A DNA stretch of 64,000 bases from Branchiostoma belcheri. Lineage: Eukaryota; Chordata; Leptocardii; Amphioxiformes; Branchiostomatidae. The stretch is from the NCBI RefSeq assembly GCF_001625305.1, contig NW_017804675.1, positions 662,578 to 726,577 on the forward strand. Direction: 5' to 3'. Position numbers and translations under genes: made by a program. The notes beneath the pieces were generated by a model. The model worked only from the letters and a program-made list of their open reading frames with translations, made no database searches and was not told where the DNA came from. Every line of letters begins with the position of its first letter. The stretch's first letter is position 1. Below, piece after piece: positions 23,161-34,400 of this stretch.

Positions 23161-24197
23161 GCCCTGACCACAGGCCTGGGGTGTTCTGGTACCCAGGGGT
23201 AACTAGGTCACACCTGTCTGTGGTAGATGATAAGTGCACCCCTACAGAGTATAGAGATGGATTCTTGTGTAAGTTGTGGTACAGTCTGAAAATGAAGGAT
23301 GGTCACTGTATACAAATTGAAAGTTTATTGCAAATACATGCCCGAGGGCTAATTCACTCACTCACTATGTGCAAAGTTATTATACTAAATTCTACAACAT
23401 ACTTGGTACTAGTTTTTGTTGGGTTACATGTATGTGGCAGCACACTGGAAATTCGGTTTTGTTTTCAAATTCCATATCAAAGTACAGTGTGACAGAAGTG
23501 AAGATTGTACTTCAAATTGTGAATTCATGATTATACTAAATGGCTCTAAATGCTATCAACCTACTACAGATCTGTCCAGTCAAACATACACACAAACCCA
23601 CAGACTATCCACCCAAAACAATACTTCCTATAAATTTCTTCCCAGAAGAAACATTCCTCTCCCAGCTGTATGTAGTGCACATGATGTATGGCAGATATGG
23701 GCAATGAGCTGTTCTATGGACCTGTTACTGTATAACACATGTGTCCTGCACAGCTGGTAGTCAGCCACAGTCTCTACTAATGATGGGATCTTCTGGTTTT
23801 TACCCCTTCTGACCCTGGCCTATATAATTATGAGGCATCAGCTGGACATGGGCCATACAGATTCCATACCTTGCTTCTGTCACTTAACCCTACAAGATAC
23901 ATGTAAGTTCTAGTATTTTGTATCCCACAACCCTTGATTTCAACCCCCAATGTTTTATGAATCAGTAATTTTTGACTGGAAGGTAAAAATCGCTTCCAAA
24001 ACATCATGTCAAAGAATTTCTTGATAACTGATGACCATATTTCAAATTGCAATTTTTCCAAAAGTAAAGGTAAACGTGCATTTGCTTTACAAATGTAACC
24101 TTTCTAGTTCGCTGCAAACGGAGAAGATATATCTCTCTGAGAAACCGAGTTATTGCGATGAGAAGACCTCCCACTAGACTCATCCATTATGACTGTC

Positions 24198-24630
24198 GTA
24201 ATATCTCGCCAACGCTAAGGCCTAGCAAAAAAATGTTGTGTTTCCTGTTTCCCCAACCCTAGGAAAAACTGTGGACCCTAGAAAAAATTGCCGACCCTAG
24301 AAAAATTTGCTGACCCTAGCCTATTTTGTGTGTGGACTCCTGCAAGGGATATAAATTTTTCAAGCTGATCAACCTTTTCTATGATCTGACACCTGAGTGA
24401 GGAAACAGTCATTGTATAATTGGTTTTCTAACATTGACATTGAAACTGTTAGTGTCCTCATGCTAGTTTTACTTTGTTAAACTGTATTGTATAAGTTGGA
24501 CCCAGAGAAGAAAAAAAGTCTTAAAAAAAGATAATCCCTACCTACCTAATTTTTTCAGGACTGGAACACGAAGCACAACATTTTTTCCTAGGCCCTGGTG
24601 TACAATGTAATATCTTGCTAACGACAACAA
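24198..24630. mobile_element. GGCCTAGG-family MITE with flanking direct repeats
   Basis: Element 24219-24594 opens GGCCTAGCAAAAAAATGTTG and closes with the inverse. The interior has TGACCCTAG, CAAGCTGATCAACC and ATAATCCCTACCTAC blocks shared by other copies. GTAATATCTCGCCAACG (24198) on the left is repeated as GTAATATCTTGCTAACG (24607) on the right. The left copy abuts the element; the right copy is 12 bp away. Confidence 0.8.
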
Positions 24631-24800
24631 GGCCGTACAATATCCCAGATACTCCTGGGTGAAGCGACGGGACGTTTTATCACCGGAGTCCCAGTTGCCG
24701 AGTTTTTGCGCCCAGGGCCGTCCATACCAGACTCAAGCCACCCTCGCTTTGTCCCAGAGGGAGCTTTTCCCGGCGTTTTTTATTCATCAGAGATATTAGC
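24620..24800. promoter_or_regulatory. CpG-rich island, candidate cis-regulatory module
   Basis: CpG-bearing block (GAAGCGACGGGACG, TTGCCGAGTTTTTGCGCCC, TTCCCGGCG) immediately right of the MITE flank. No frame or repeat character. Inference only. Confidence 0.3.
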
Positions 24801-24996
24801 GGAGCCATCTATGAAACGCCCCCAGGACAAAAAAAAAATGCCAATATCATAGTCGACCGGGGATCTGGAGTTTTGAGGGAATTGAAAAGTAAAGCTCTTG
24901 ATGATGAATTGGTTGCTTTGAGCGAGGACAGAGTTTTTTCTGTGGTGTTTTGGTGTTCAAGCAATCCTCATGAGAGAAACTCTCTTCCATATAGTG

Positions 24997-25147
24997 CAGG
25001 GCTCAAAACACATTTTGTTGCCTGTACCTAGCCTGGGTGTCAATTCCTATAATTGTATGACAGGGCTCCCATACTGACTCCCTAAAAAATATGCGAGCCC
25101 CAGCATACAAATAGGATGGTATCCAAGAAAAAATCATTTTGAGCCCA
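24997..25147. mobile_element. Small CAGGGCTC-type element containing a foldback
   Basis: It opens CAGGGCTCAAAACACATTTT and closes AAATCATTTTGAGCCC, an imperfect inversion. Inside is a degenerate TAGCCTGGGTGTCAATTCC...GGATGGTATCC foldback, suggesting nesting. Confidence 0.55.
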
Positions 25148-25890
25148 GATAGAGATCTATGGTAACAGTATAACAATACTGTAAATCATAAAATATTTGA
25201 AGTGGTTTTAATTTAACTTTCGGAAGACGGGGAACAACAGATGATAAACCGGACAGTGAGTGAGTGAGTGTATGTTTGCAGTTTTTGCAAAGAGCTCTTA
25301 CCGCAAACACACACTGTGACCATGTCCTCATCATCAGTCTTGCATTGCGGTTACTATACCATAAATACCTTCTCTTTCCCTACCACAAATTTATTACCCG
25401 CAAAGCACCTGAAAATGTTCATTCAATAAACGTCCTTCACTCAAAAAGACGTCCATTTTTCAGGGAAATATTTGTATGTACATGAACTCTATAGGGAGCC
25501 TGATTGCGAGACACAACATATTTCCCAGCTACATGAAAAGGTCAAAATGGTTCTACATCATCAGTCAGACTCAGGGAATAGTCCAGAGACTTTCTCTCAC
25601 CTTTTCTGTGAATTCTAAACCCGTAAATCAGAGATTGGGGTTGTCAAATGTTATAGATGTAAAGGTGAAGAAAGAAAACATATGCATATAACTAGAAAGG
25701 TAACATATGCAAAGCAAAATGCATGATGTTTACCTTCACATGGTTTAGCCTTACAAACTGCTGCTCTGTTTATTCGATTCTTACTCAAGCATATTCATAA
25801 TATATCATAATATGGTGACCAGCCCCTCTGCCCTGCCACTTGCTACATAATTGTATAACCCAACACCACAGGGTGTCTGCTACAGCACCA

Positions 25891-25904
25891 GTTACCATGG
25901 TGAC
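25891..25904. promoter_or_regulatory. X-box-like motif
   Basis: GTTACCATGGTGAC differs from the palindromic RFX X-box by one half-site base. It is the second X-box locus in intron 2. Confidence 0.4.
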
Positions 25905-25980
25905 AGACGTCTGACCCAGGTCATTGACCTTATGTGTTTGGAGAAGAAACAGAGCAAAAACTATAATGTATTTTCTTTCT

Positions 25981-26006
25981 GCACACACACACACACACAC
26001 ACACAT
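25981..26006. repeat. CA microsatellite
   Basis: Simple (CA)n run of about 12 units. Confidence 0.95.
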
Positions 26007-26237
26007 ACAATACTATACCTCTGGATACTATATGCTTCAGAGAGAGACATTAGCAAACATAGATTTCACTGAGCACTGACAACATTACAAACCTTTGAAC
26101 CTCTGAAACTCTCCCCCACCATATAGATTCCTACTCAGTTCTTATATAGCCATTCCCCTGCCATGCCACGATACGATACGCCGGGTCAAAACCGCCTTCC
26201 GGGACAAATTGCCGGTCGCGCCAGCCATGCAAAAGCC

Positions 26238-27713
26238 GTTAGGAAATGCCCTCGCATTCTCCGAAACATTAAGATGGTCGTGATTATTGAGACACATTGC
26301 AGGGCTCGAAATTCATTTTTGGGAATAGGTGCACTGGGTCCTAAAATATTGGGTGCACAAAACATTTTTGGGTGCACCATATGAAACAAAACCTACTAGT
26401 AATTGCAGGTCTTACTGCTCCTCTTCTGAGATTGAATCTAAAAAAGTAAAATGAGAGCTAACTTCAAAATCTTAAACATTACTACAACAAAGATTTTATT
26501 ATTTTTCTGATATTTAGAGACCAAGGAGATCCAGTATACTAGAAGGGTTTGAAATACTGGGTGCATGTGCACCTTGGTGCACCCAAAATTGGAGCTGTGC
26601 ACCCAGTTTTTTTCTGTGGGTGCACCGGTGCACCCAAATATTTTTGTAGGTATTTTTTTGCATATCAAAGGTCTAATAGTATACCGGATATTCTTGGCAT
26701 CTGAGTGTCAGAAAAAGAACAAAATCTTTGTTGTAGTACTTAGAGTCAATTCCGCGTCACCGAGTGGGTTGTTATTGTCATTATTTAGAAATGTTTTGAA
26801 TTCTTTGTAATTGTTTGTCTAAGAAATTTCATAATTTGGAAATATTTTGAACATCTTGTCAATATTCTAAATAATTCCCTGGTTTTCTAAAACGTTTGAA
26901 ATATTCCTGATGTGGATTATGACATTTCCAATAGTTTCTAAATATTTCTAACAGCACTCTACCATTTTTTACCATTATTTCGAATTATTTCTAACATTTT
27001 GTAAATAGGTCAGTGGGATGGGAAGGAAGTAATTCACACATCCCTGTGAAGTACAGGGTAGACTGCCTGGGTGTCAGGCATTGATGCCTTACAACAAAAG
27101 AGCCACCAGTGTCCAGCAGTGAAATCTAAAAATATACAAAGGAAGACAGAAGAGTAGGATTAGCACCTACTTTTATGGGGGCAATTACCCACATCTACCA
27201 TTTGGTTATTTGTTTGAAATAGTTCTAAATATTTCGAATTGTGAAAGAAACACATGGGTAGTTCAAATTTATTCTAAAGAAAGAGATCTTTGTACAGTCA
27301 CATTCAAAATGTTTCAGAAATATATAAATGAATTCAAATATATTCAAATTTTCATTTTCAAATTTTTGAAAAATTTAGAACTTTTGTTACTGGGGTATTC
27401 TTTTCTTCTAAATAATTCAAACGTATTAGAAACATGGAGAAAAAACCCACTCGGTGACGCGGAATGGACTCTATGTCAGATTTTGAAATTAGCTCCCATT
27501 TCAGATTCAAGCTCAGAAGAGGAGCAGTAAGATCTGTACATACATGTAGGTTTTGTTTTATATGGTGCACCCAAAATTTTTTGTGCACCTAATTTTTTTA
27601 GGTTGGGTCCACCAGTGCACCTATTCCCAAACATGAATTTCGAGCCCTGATGTTAGGAAATGCCCTCGCATTCTCCGAAACATTAAGATGGTCGCGATTA
27701 TTGAGACACATTG
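26238..27713. mobile_element. Composite CAGGGCTC-family insertion between 62-bp direct repeats
   Basis: The insertion 26300-27649 opens CAGGGCTCGAAATTCATTTT and closes with its inverse. It consists of a truncated copy in one orientation (26300 to about 26545) and a second copy in the other (about 26546-27649) that is split by a Tc1-like insertion. The host block 26238-26299 recurs at 27652-27713 with one difference seen in 62. The left repeat ends exactly at the element; the right begins 2 bp after it. Confidence 0.85.
26741..27473. mobile_element. Nested Tc1/mariner-like non-autonomous element, TA TSD
   Basis: The 729-bp element (26743-27471) has 28-bp terminal inverted repeats GAGTCMATTCCGCGTCACC continuing GAGTGGGTT, one mismatch. 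TA is present on both sides (26741-26742 and 27472-27473). The interior is AT-rich without a transposase frame. It interrupts a CAGGGCTC-family copy and is therefore younger than it. Confidence 0.85.
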
Positions 27714-27804
27714 GGTGAGTCCTGATCCCGCAATCAGCCGGCATGGAGGTGGCGGTGAGCGGAGAATCTCTGCGGGTCAGCCTCGGCAATAACTCTCACA
27801 GCCC

Positions 27805-28377
27805 CATAAAGTATCCCTCCCCGCTAAGCTAAAAGTATCGCTCCTAAATACAACACCGTGTGCAAGCAGGTCCGAGGCATAGGAAAAGTGATGTGTTGTT
27901 TCCCGTTTCTTGACCGTAGCTTGGGTGCCATCTTCCATAGGTTCTGCCCACTCCCCAATGTCGCTGGCTATCCCGAATGACCCTAGAAAAAACTGCCGAC
28001 CCTAGCCTTTTGTTGGTGTGAACCCCTGCAAGGGACATAAATTTTTCGAGCTGATTGACCTTTTCTAGCTCCATGATCTGACACCTTGATGATAAAAATA
28101 TTGTACAATCAGTTTTCCAACATTGACATTGAAAATATAAGTGTCCTCATGCAAGGTTTACTAAATGTCAAACTTTATTGTATAAGTTGAATCACTAGAA
28201 ATTTCCAAAGTCTAAAAAAAGAAAAACAAAAAAAGATAATCCCTACCTACAGACCCTAATTTTGTCAGGACTGAAACAGGAAACACAACATTTTTTTCTT
28301 AGGCCTCATAAGTATCCCTTTCCCGCTAAGCTAGAGGAATTGGCCGTAAATCCGAAGCCGTTTCATTTCTGGCTCGG
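27805..28377. mobile_element. GGCCTAGG-family MITE with long flanking direct repeats
   Basis: Element 27876-28305 shares the family interior (GACCCTAGAAAAAACTGCC, TTTTTCGAGCTGATTGACC, ATAATCCCTACCTAC). The block CATAAAGTATCCCTCCCCGC with CTAAGCTA (27805-27831) is repeated as CATAAGTATCCCTTTCCCGC with CTAAGCTA (28307-28333). Weaker similarity continues to the element edge, consistent with an aged duplication of about 71 bp. Confidence 0.75.
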
Positions 28378-28849
28378 TGCGAGCTGCCCCAGCCAGCCGC
28401 CTCAAGCGGGTGCAAGAGCGGAATTTACGCGGAGGTTGGAGAGGTAAAAAGAGCGCAGTTTAACTGCCCAATCAGAGATGGTATGAGGTCCCTGGGGGCA
28501 ATGATGATTTGTAAGGACTGTGTTAGAAGTACATTCCTGTGGATCTTTGTGGAATGCAGAAACAACTGCAACAAAAGGCTCTAGTACAGATACAGTATGT
28601 CTTTGCCTCTTTGCCACGAAATAGCTATTCAAACTTTTGAATCAAAGGCAGACCAAAAAATTACCTACAAAGATCGTCTTTAAATCTCAAATTCTAGAAG
28701 CCTCCATAATACTCGCAGATATCAGCAAGAATGTATGATATTAAAGCTAGTATCATATTTAGTCTCTTTTTCATATACTCTGAGGGATATGACAATTGTT
28801 AAAATGTACAATATTTTACAAAATTTCTGTTGGAATGCGTTCTGGAAAC

Positions 28850-29110
28850 TGCATTGATGTCCACCACATTTCTTCATCACCAACAGAAATGGCCTGTGAG
28901 ATAGATCTGTCTAATGTGGACATTAACGGTCGTATCCATTCTCCGGGTATCGATTCTGCAGTTGGAGTCAGCTCGGGGGGTCCTGGGGCGTTTTTCAGCC
29001 ATTAATATTAATCAAAGATCAATCTCACATCGGCGAGGTGTCAGATATTTTCTAGATAGGACGATAAAGACGTCACCCTCGGTGCGCGTATGTTTCTCAC
29101 CAGTGCTATG
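28850..29110. promoter_or_regulatory. Candidate cis-regulatory island
   Basis: Block with preserved CpG and homeodomain-like sites (CCATTAATATTAATC, GGTCGTATCCATTCTCCGGG, CATCGGCGAGGTGTC) and no repeat character. Its right edge is duplicated at 29417. Confidence 0.35.
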
Positions 29111-29575
29111 AGGCAACGACTACGGGTAAAGGGCTCGAAATACCCTAAATTTCATTCTTAATACCTGCACTGAATTGTCAGTGGCAACACCTGTGCTGCA
29201 GTGCAATGTGAACCAGTCAGAATTGCCCTGAGGAAGGTGACACTGACAGGCAGTCACCGAAACGTCGGCTGTGAATAAAACACTTGGTTGTGTGAAAAGA
29301 GTCTCTTCACTCAATGTCTTACCAACCTGATGAAACTATTCACGGACATTCAAATTTATGTACACCAAATTTTACCTGCACCACTCAGGATTTAGGAAGT
29401 ATGGATCATACTAAAACTGTTTCTCGCCAGTGCCACTAGCTATAGGCAACGACTATGGGTACAGGGCTCGAAATACTTTTGCACTGGTTTAGGTAACATT
29501 CAAAATCACCTGCACCAGACATTAGTTTTACTTGTAGCGCTCATCAGAATTTAGAAAGTATGGATCACACTAAAA
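29087..29575. repeat. Duplicated host-plus-element unit
   Basis: The host segment TGTTTCTCACCAGTGC...AGGCAACGACTACGGGTA (about 29090-29126) followed by GGGCTCGAAATAC and an ACCTGCACC-containing element is repeated from 29419. Both units end in TTTAGRAAGTATGGATCA. The first is enlarged by a retroelement insertion. Confidence 0.8.
29165..29350 (+). mobile_element. Penelope-like retroelement remnant with hammerhead-like motif
   Basis: The insertion interrupts the first unit of the 29087 duplication. It contains CTGAGGA, a perfect 6-bp stem GGTGAC/GTCACC with an 11-nt loop, then GAAACGTC (29228-29266). These are the conserved pieces of a type-I hammerhead ribozyme with the self-complementary ACGT helix III seen in dimeric forms. 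An unpaired A lies between CTGAGGA and the stem, so activity is uncertain. Penelope-like elements are known to carry such motifs; the assignment here is inference. Confidence 0.5.
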
Positions 29576-30430
29576 ACTTTGGAAATCGGGCAATTCGGCT
29601 GTTCGGACATATTAGGCTGCATTTTCAAATCATTGCAACACAAAATCTTCTGCCAAACGGCTACCATAGCAAGTTACCTTTAAGGTTCAAGGATACTTCA
29701 ATACAACAGAAAAACTTTTGAACGTTAAAAAAAAAGTTACAAACTTCAGACTTTTACATAACATATCTAGAACCTATCCCAACAAAGCTAACAGAGATGA
29801 AATTTTCTGGATCACCCTGCCAGCAAAAATCTCTCCAAGATGAATAACTTCTTTTTTTCGAGTCTCATTTCTTGAGTCTTTTTTCTCGAGGCTTACTTCT
29901 CGAGTCTTACTTGTGTAACCAAAGCTTAGGAAGTGCCTAAAGCATGTTTAACCATAGATGTACAAACGCATGTAGACTTGATAACAAACTCCATGACGGA
30001 TGTTTCTAACCTTTACCAGTGAAGGGAAGTCTTAACGTACAGATGTAGTAACTAATTTCTGGTCAGGTTGATGGATGTTGGTGCTTTTTTGTATCCCCGA
30101 GCTTTTTTCTGTGTCTAGACTTCAGATGGTTGTACGAGTTTTACCGGAGGAAACTGACGAGATAGAAGGTTTATGTAATTTGTAACGTCCTGCTTTTGCC
30201 TGTGGGTTCTTTGTGCAACTTTCTTTGTTCAGACTACCTTGACCTCAAAAAGTTTTACCTGCATTTCCAATGCTGGAATTGGTATGAATTATGATGGTAT
30301 TTGTGAAGTTAGGGTACCTCTGGGGTAAAACTAATTGGATTAGAATACAACATTGTGCTTTCCTATAAGGCACTTCATTTTGTTACTTAAACCCAAGGAA
30401 GTGAAGTAACTTGTCTATATCTTGTCTTGT

Positions 30431-30520
30431 CAGTGTGTGTCTGTCTCTGTGTGTGTATGTCTGTGTGCTTGTATGTAACATTACATCTATCTGTGTGTGT
30501 CTGTACTTGTGTATTTCTAT
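30431..30520. repeat. GT-rich simple repeat
   Basis: Interrupted TGTG/TCTG runs just upstream of exon 3. Confidence 0.85.
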
Positions 30521-30646
30521 TACTCCCAATGTACATTGTACATCCTCAGTGTTGCTATATTGGCTGTGGGACTACTAGTAGAAGAAATCTGTTCTAGTCA
30601 AAATTTATCAGCATCTTCTCATGTTTTCCGTCTGTTCCCCTCACAG

Positions 30647-31319
30647 TGGATCGAAGTCAGCAACATCAACTCGGACGGCCACCCCGTCAGAACGTACCAA
30701 GTGTGTCAGGTCCGTAGGGAGGACCAGAACAACTGGCTCCGAGCCGAGTGGATCCCGAAACGCCAGGGCCGCCGGATCTACGTCGAGATCAAGTTCTCGA
30801 TCCGCGAGTGTCGGGACATCCCCAACGTCGTGTCGTGTAAAGAGACGTTCGATCTGTACTACTTTGAGTCGGATTATCCGGACGCCACGGACGACAGTCC
30901 CGCGTGGAACGACCGAACGTACACGAAAGTCGACCGGATCGCGGCAGACGGACGGTTCAGCCACGTGAACACGGAAATCATCAACACCGAGGTCCGCGAC
31001 ATAGGGCCGATCTTCAAACGTGGTTTCTACCTGGCGTTCCAGGACTCTGGAGCGTGCATATCGCTGTTATCCGTCCGCGTGTACTACAAGGTCTGCCCGA
31101 CGATAACCGAACACTACGCGATCTTTAACAAGACGGTCACGGGCCCGTCCATAACGTCGCTGGTGCAAGCGGAGGGCCAGTGCATCCCGAACTCGGAGCC
31201 GGTCGGACGGCAGCCGACTGTCCAGTGCACCGGGACCGGAGAGTGGACGCTGTTTACCGGGAGCTGTCGATGTCTGCCTGGGTACGAACCGCAGAGGACG
31301 GTCGCTCAGAGATGCGACG
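30647..31319 (+). CDS. Eph receptor tyrosine kinase, exon 3 (ephrin-binding domain and start of Cys-rich region)
   Basis: The 673-bp exon (acceptor CCCCTCACAG, donor G|GTAAGT, phase 0 in and phase 1 out) encodes residues 54-277. It holds the body of the Eph ligand-binding domain: TYQVC, NNWLR, SCKETFDLYY, a DATDDSPAW loop, KVDRIAAD, NTEVRDIGP and GFYLAFQDSGACISL. Cys73 and Cys190, and Cys108 and Cys117, occupy the places of the two conserved domain disulfides. VYYKVCP then opens the Cys-rich segment (Cys203, 232, 247, 260, 262, 276). An N-glycosylation sequon NKT is at 214. Ephrin binding at the cell surface is the known family role. The exon is much more CpG-rich than its introns. A- or B-type cannot be assigned; one pre-duplication Eph is expected in a cephalochordate. 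Confidence 0.97.
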
Positions 31320-31816
31320 GTAAGTACAACAATTCTCGCGTACATACTTTCAATTTTTCGTGGGTCAGCCATCACCAGCTGAGTCGGTGCTGTCCCAAGT
31401 AATGACATGTATCATTACCAATACAGTGTATTACTAATAAGTACAAATGTAAACACAAATTCTCACAAATTAAAACAAGGTAAGTATGATAATTCTCTAT
31501 AGGCAAAAATTAGACACAGCTTCTGATAAACGTTAGGCTGTTATTCCTAGTCCACGGGCTAGCTTGTATATATCATAAATGTTTCACACATTTGAAGTTA
31601 CAACATCTTCTATGACAATCCCAGATAGCACTTTTCGCACACCTACATTATTATATACAGTGCCTGCCAGGCATCTGTATCAATATACATCAAAGAGAAT
31701 GTTTTATATCAGCAGGGTGTGTGAGGAATGGGGGGGATTTACCCCACTTTTGTAAGTAAATCCGCTACCCTTGACTCCTAACTACCCAGCACTCTGCACC
31801 GTCGCTATATCACATT

Positions 31817-32221
31817 AAGGCACTGCGCGCTCAGGCCTAGGAAATAAAATACTGTGTTTCATGTTTCAGTCCTGAAAAAAGTACATGAAGGGTCGTCAGG
31901 AAGGGATTACCTGTTTTACTTTTTTTGATGATCTCTGGTGATCCAACTTGTACAATACAGTGTTTAACAATTTCAGTAAAACTTGCACAAAGACACTGAT
32001 ATTGTCAATGTCAGTGTTGGAAGACAGATTGTACAATGTTTCATCACTCACTGTGTCAGATCATGGACCTAAAAAAGGTCGATCAGCTTGAAAAACGCAT
32101 GTCCTTTGCGCATGCAAGGGTCCACACACAAAAAAAGCTTGGGTTGGCAGTGTTTTTCTAGGGTCGGTCGGGAAACAGGAAACACAAGGTTTTTTCCTAG
32201 GCCCAAGGCACTGGGCGCTAA
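31817..32221. mobile_element. GGCCTAGG-family MITE with 17-bp flanking repeats
   Basis: Element 31834-32204 (371 bp) has termini GGCCTAGGAAATAAAAT and the inverse TTTTTTCCTAGGCC. Interior blocks (AGGGATTACC, GTCAGATCATGGACC, GGTCGATCAGCTTG) are those of the 24219 copy in reverse orientation. AAGGCACTGCGCGCTCA on the left and AAGGCACTGGGCGCTAA on the right abut the ends and differ at two positions. Confidence 0.85.
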
Positions 32222-32929
32222 GGCCGGGCTGCACTGCACCGGCGAAATCCGCTATCAAATATTGATGGCTGTGATAAATATGCTACATTTCCCAAGGAGG
32301 CTTCGCTTATGTTTTATGGCGATACTTTTCAGCGTATTACGTCTGACTGCTTTAAATTTCTGTCTACGGATTTGTCTTGGAGTTCCAAATCTTTAAAATG
32401 AATTATATACTATACTTATACATATCAAGATATTTATGTGATATTATTAATGTCTTTTAGAGCAGTCATATTTTAGGATATATCAGCTCTCAATTGAGAA
32501 ACAGTCAGTTGCAGTGATTCGTATTCCGAAAGCGTAAGATGTGAAGAACTCTACATCTTGTAGAGATGTATTGTCAATATATAGTAAATAAGACATTTCT
32601 GTTGACTTATGGAAATTATTTCTTAAGCACAGGGACAGTATGCTTTCTATGAGTTACCGCTGATTCTTGTAGTTCTAAAGCAATTTTCTAAACCTAAAAA
32701 GCACACAGTCTGTTGCCTGTAGGCTGTACTGTAATATATTATTATCAGCTCTTGATACAATGTTCCTTTGTACTGCTACCTGAGCCCATATCCAATCCAA
32801 GCTTGGTGACAAAACACAGTCTCAGCAGACGCAAGGTTAAACTAGACAAGATTCTGTTAAAAAAACAAGCTTAGAAGAAAAATGTATGTAGTAGTGACAA
32901 GATATGACCTTGAACAAGATTTGTCGACG

Positions 32930-33080
32930 TGACCTTGAGGTGTGTGAAATTCCACCTCCAGGCGACCTCGGGGGAACGCTTTCCGTGTTTCGACACCCCG
33001 CGTTTCACCTGCCGCGCATTAGACGCCGGCGTATCGCTGATTCTTTAAAAGCTTTTTCCTCGCTATTCTCACGCACGTCT
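32930..33080. promoter_or_regulatory. CpG-rich island, candidate cis-regulatory module
   Basis: CpG-dense block (GGCGACCTCGGGGGAACGC, CACCCCGCGTTTCACC, TTAGACGCCGGCGTATCGC). A frame is open across it but does not resemble Eph or any family I know, so it is not called as an exon. Confidence 0.35.
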
Positions 33081-34099
33081 GCCAAGGTGAGGAGTTACCA
33101 AAAGTGCGGCTCTACTTTAACAAACCAGCCATGCGTCGCTCCTCTTTCCCACTCCACAACCTAACCTCGCAAAAACTACCGACCCACACCGACCCTAAAG
33201 TAAACAATATGTTTGTTCCTTCCCCGTCTGCCTTCAAGGAAACTGTCCAGATTTTCAACAGGGTTGAAACTTGTCCAAAATGTCAACAGGATCTTTGTTC
33301 TCCGGGGTCATCAGATGGTAAATTTACCATGAAAAGCAAGGAGAGAGTTTGCGAGTCTTTGGTAGGACGTGACCCAAACAGGCCCCCCCTTTTACAAGTG
33401 TTTGCGTTTCCCATCATCTATAGGACATGGTTTGTTCGGTGATTTCACAGGTTTCACACACGGAAGGGAAACTTGTCAGTGATCGGTCTGAGAGCTTTCC
33501 AGAGAAACCCCAACTGTTGACAACTGCCTGGCAGGACATATGTCATGTTGTAAGGTGACACTTGTATGTACAAATGGAGTAATGAGGATGTAATTGGTAG
33601 CCCCTGGGCAAAGAACAGTGTATACATTGATTGTGACTTCAACAACACCATTCTAATATTACTTTCATCCAGTGTTAAAGGTTGCTAATTTTGGACACAG
33701 CAAGCTTGATATCAGGACCATAATTAGAATCAGCAAAAAGGCCACTGGCTAGCGTACCTGGATAGCTGACATATACTAAGATAATAATGAATAAAGTCAA
33801 GTCAAGTCAAGTCAATGCCTTTAGTTTGCTTCCAATCCTTGTTCGACCTACAAAACAAGTTGAAAATTCGTAAAACCTCAGGTTCGAATCCCACTTCCCA
33901 GTCAGAGTTTTGCATTCTAGCTATGTTTGAACAGTTGTTTGGTGTCTCTAGCTCTCACCCAACGTTTCATGCCAACAGTGTAAGGAACTCCCCAACAGGT
34001 GAGTCAACTTGTTGAGGACAGGAACACCCGTATGAGACAGTAGGAGCTTGTTAAGAGTACTACTTCATCAGGTTTCAGTCTCAGGGACGGCTCCTGGGT

Positions 34100-34400
34100 A
34101 AATATTATAGCCTTTGAAGTTTTTCTGCTCTGAACAACTGTTGGACTCTCATGCGAGTCATTAAAAAAACAACTGTTACTCTTGCTGATTTGAAGTGCAA
34201 TCATTAGGTTTTTGTTTCATTTGTGTTTCGACCAATTTTTCTTTGTGAAAATCCTGGGTAAATAAATGTTGAGGTATTCAGCTGTTGTCCACTTGTGTGA
34301 GACAGTCATTTAAGAACAACAGTTGCTGATTTGAAGTGAAGTCTTTCAGGTTTTCGTGTCCTTGTGATTGGCACACTTTTTTCTTTGTGAAAAAAGGTCT
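34100..34400. repeat. ~140-bp local duplication
   Basis: TTGCTGATTTGAAGTG followed by a CAGGTTTT-like block and TTTTTCTTTGTGAAAA occurs from 34183 and again from 34323. Confidence 0.8.

Larger units (their letters stand above)
18182..30646 (+). other. Eph intron 2 (12.5 kb)
   Basis: The intron runs from donor GTGAGT to acceptor CCCCTCACAG. Transposon copies, local duplications, X-box motifs and CpG islands are listed separately. Segments 18241-19370, 19985-20530, 21800-22600, 23160-24190, 25150-25880 and 29576-30430 show only AT-rich sequence without a gene or RNA I can support. Confidence 0.8.

Noticed and set aside
30641-31408. Minus-strand and alternative-frame open frames over Eph exon 3
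   Set aside because: They are shadows caused by high GC content; the Eph frame has clear homology and splice signals.
32904-33442. Overlapping open frames near 32.9-33.4 kb considered as the next Eph exon
   Set aside because: They lack the expected Cys-rich pattern and a fitting phase-1 acceptor; the 5' part reads better as a CpG-rich non-coding island.
33864-33900. GGTTCGAATCCCACTTC resembling a tRNA-Leu T-arm
   Set aside because: No acceptor pairing, D-arm or anticodon arm can be formed upstream; judged a chance B-box or SINE scrap.
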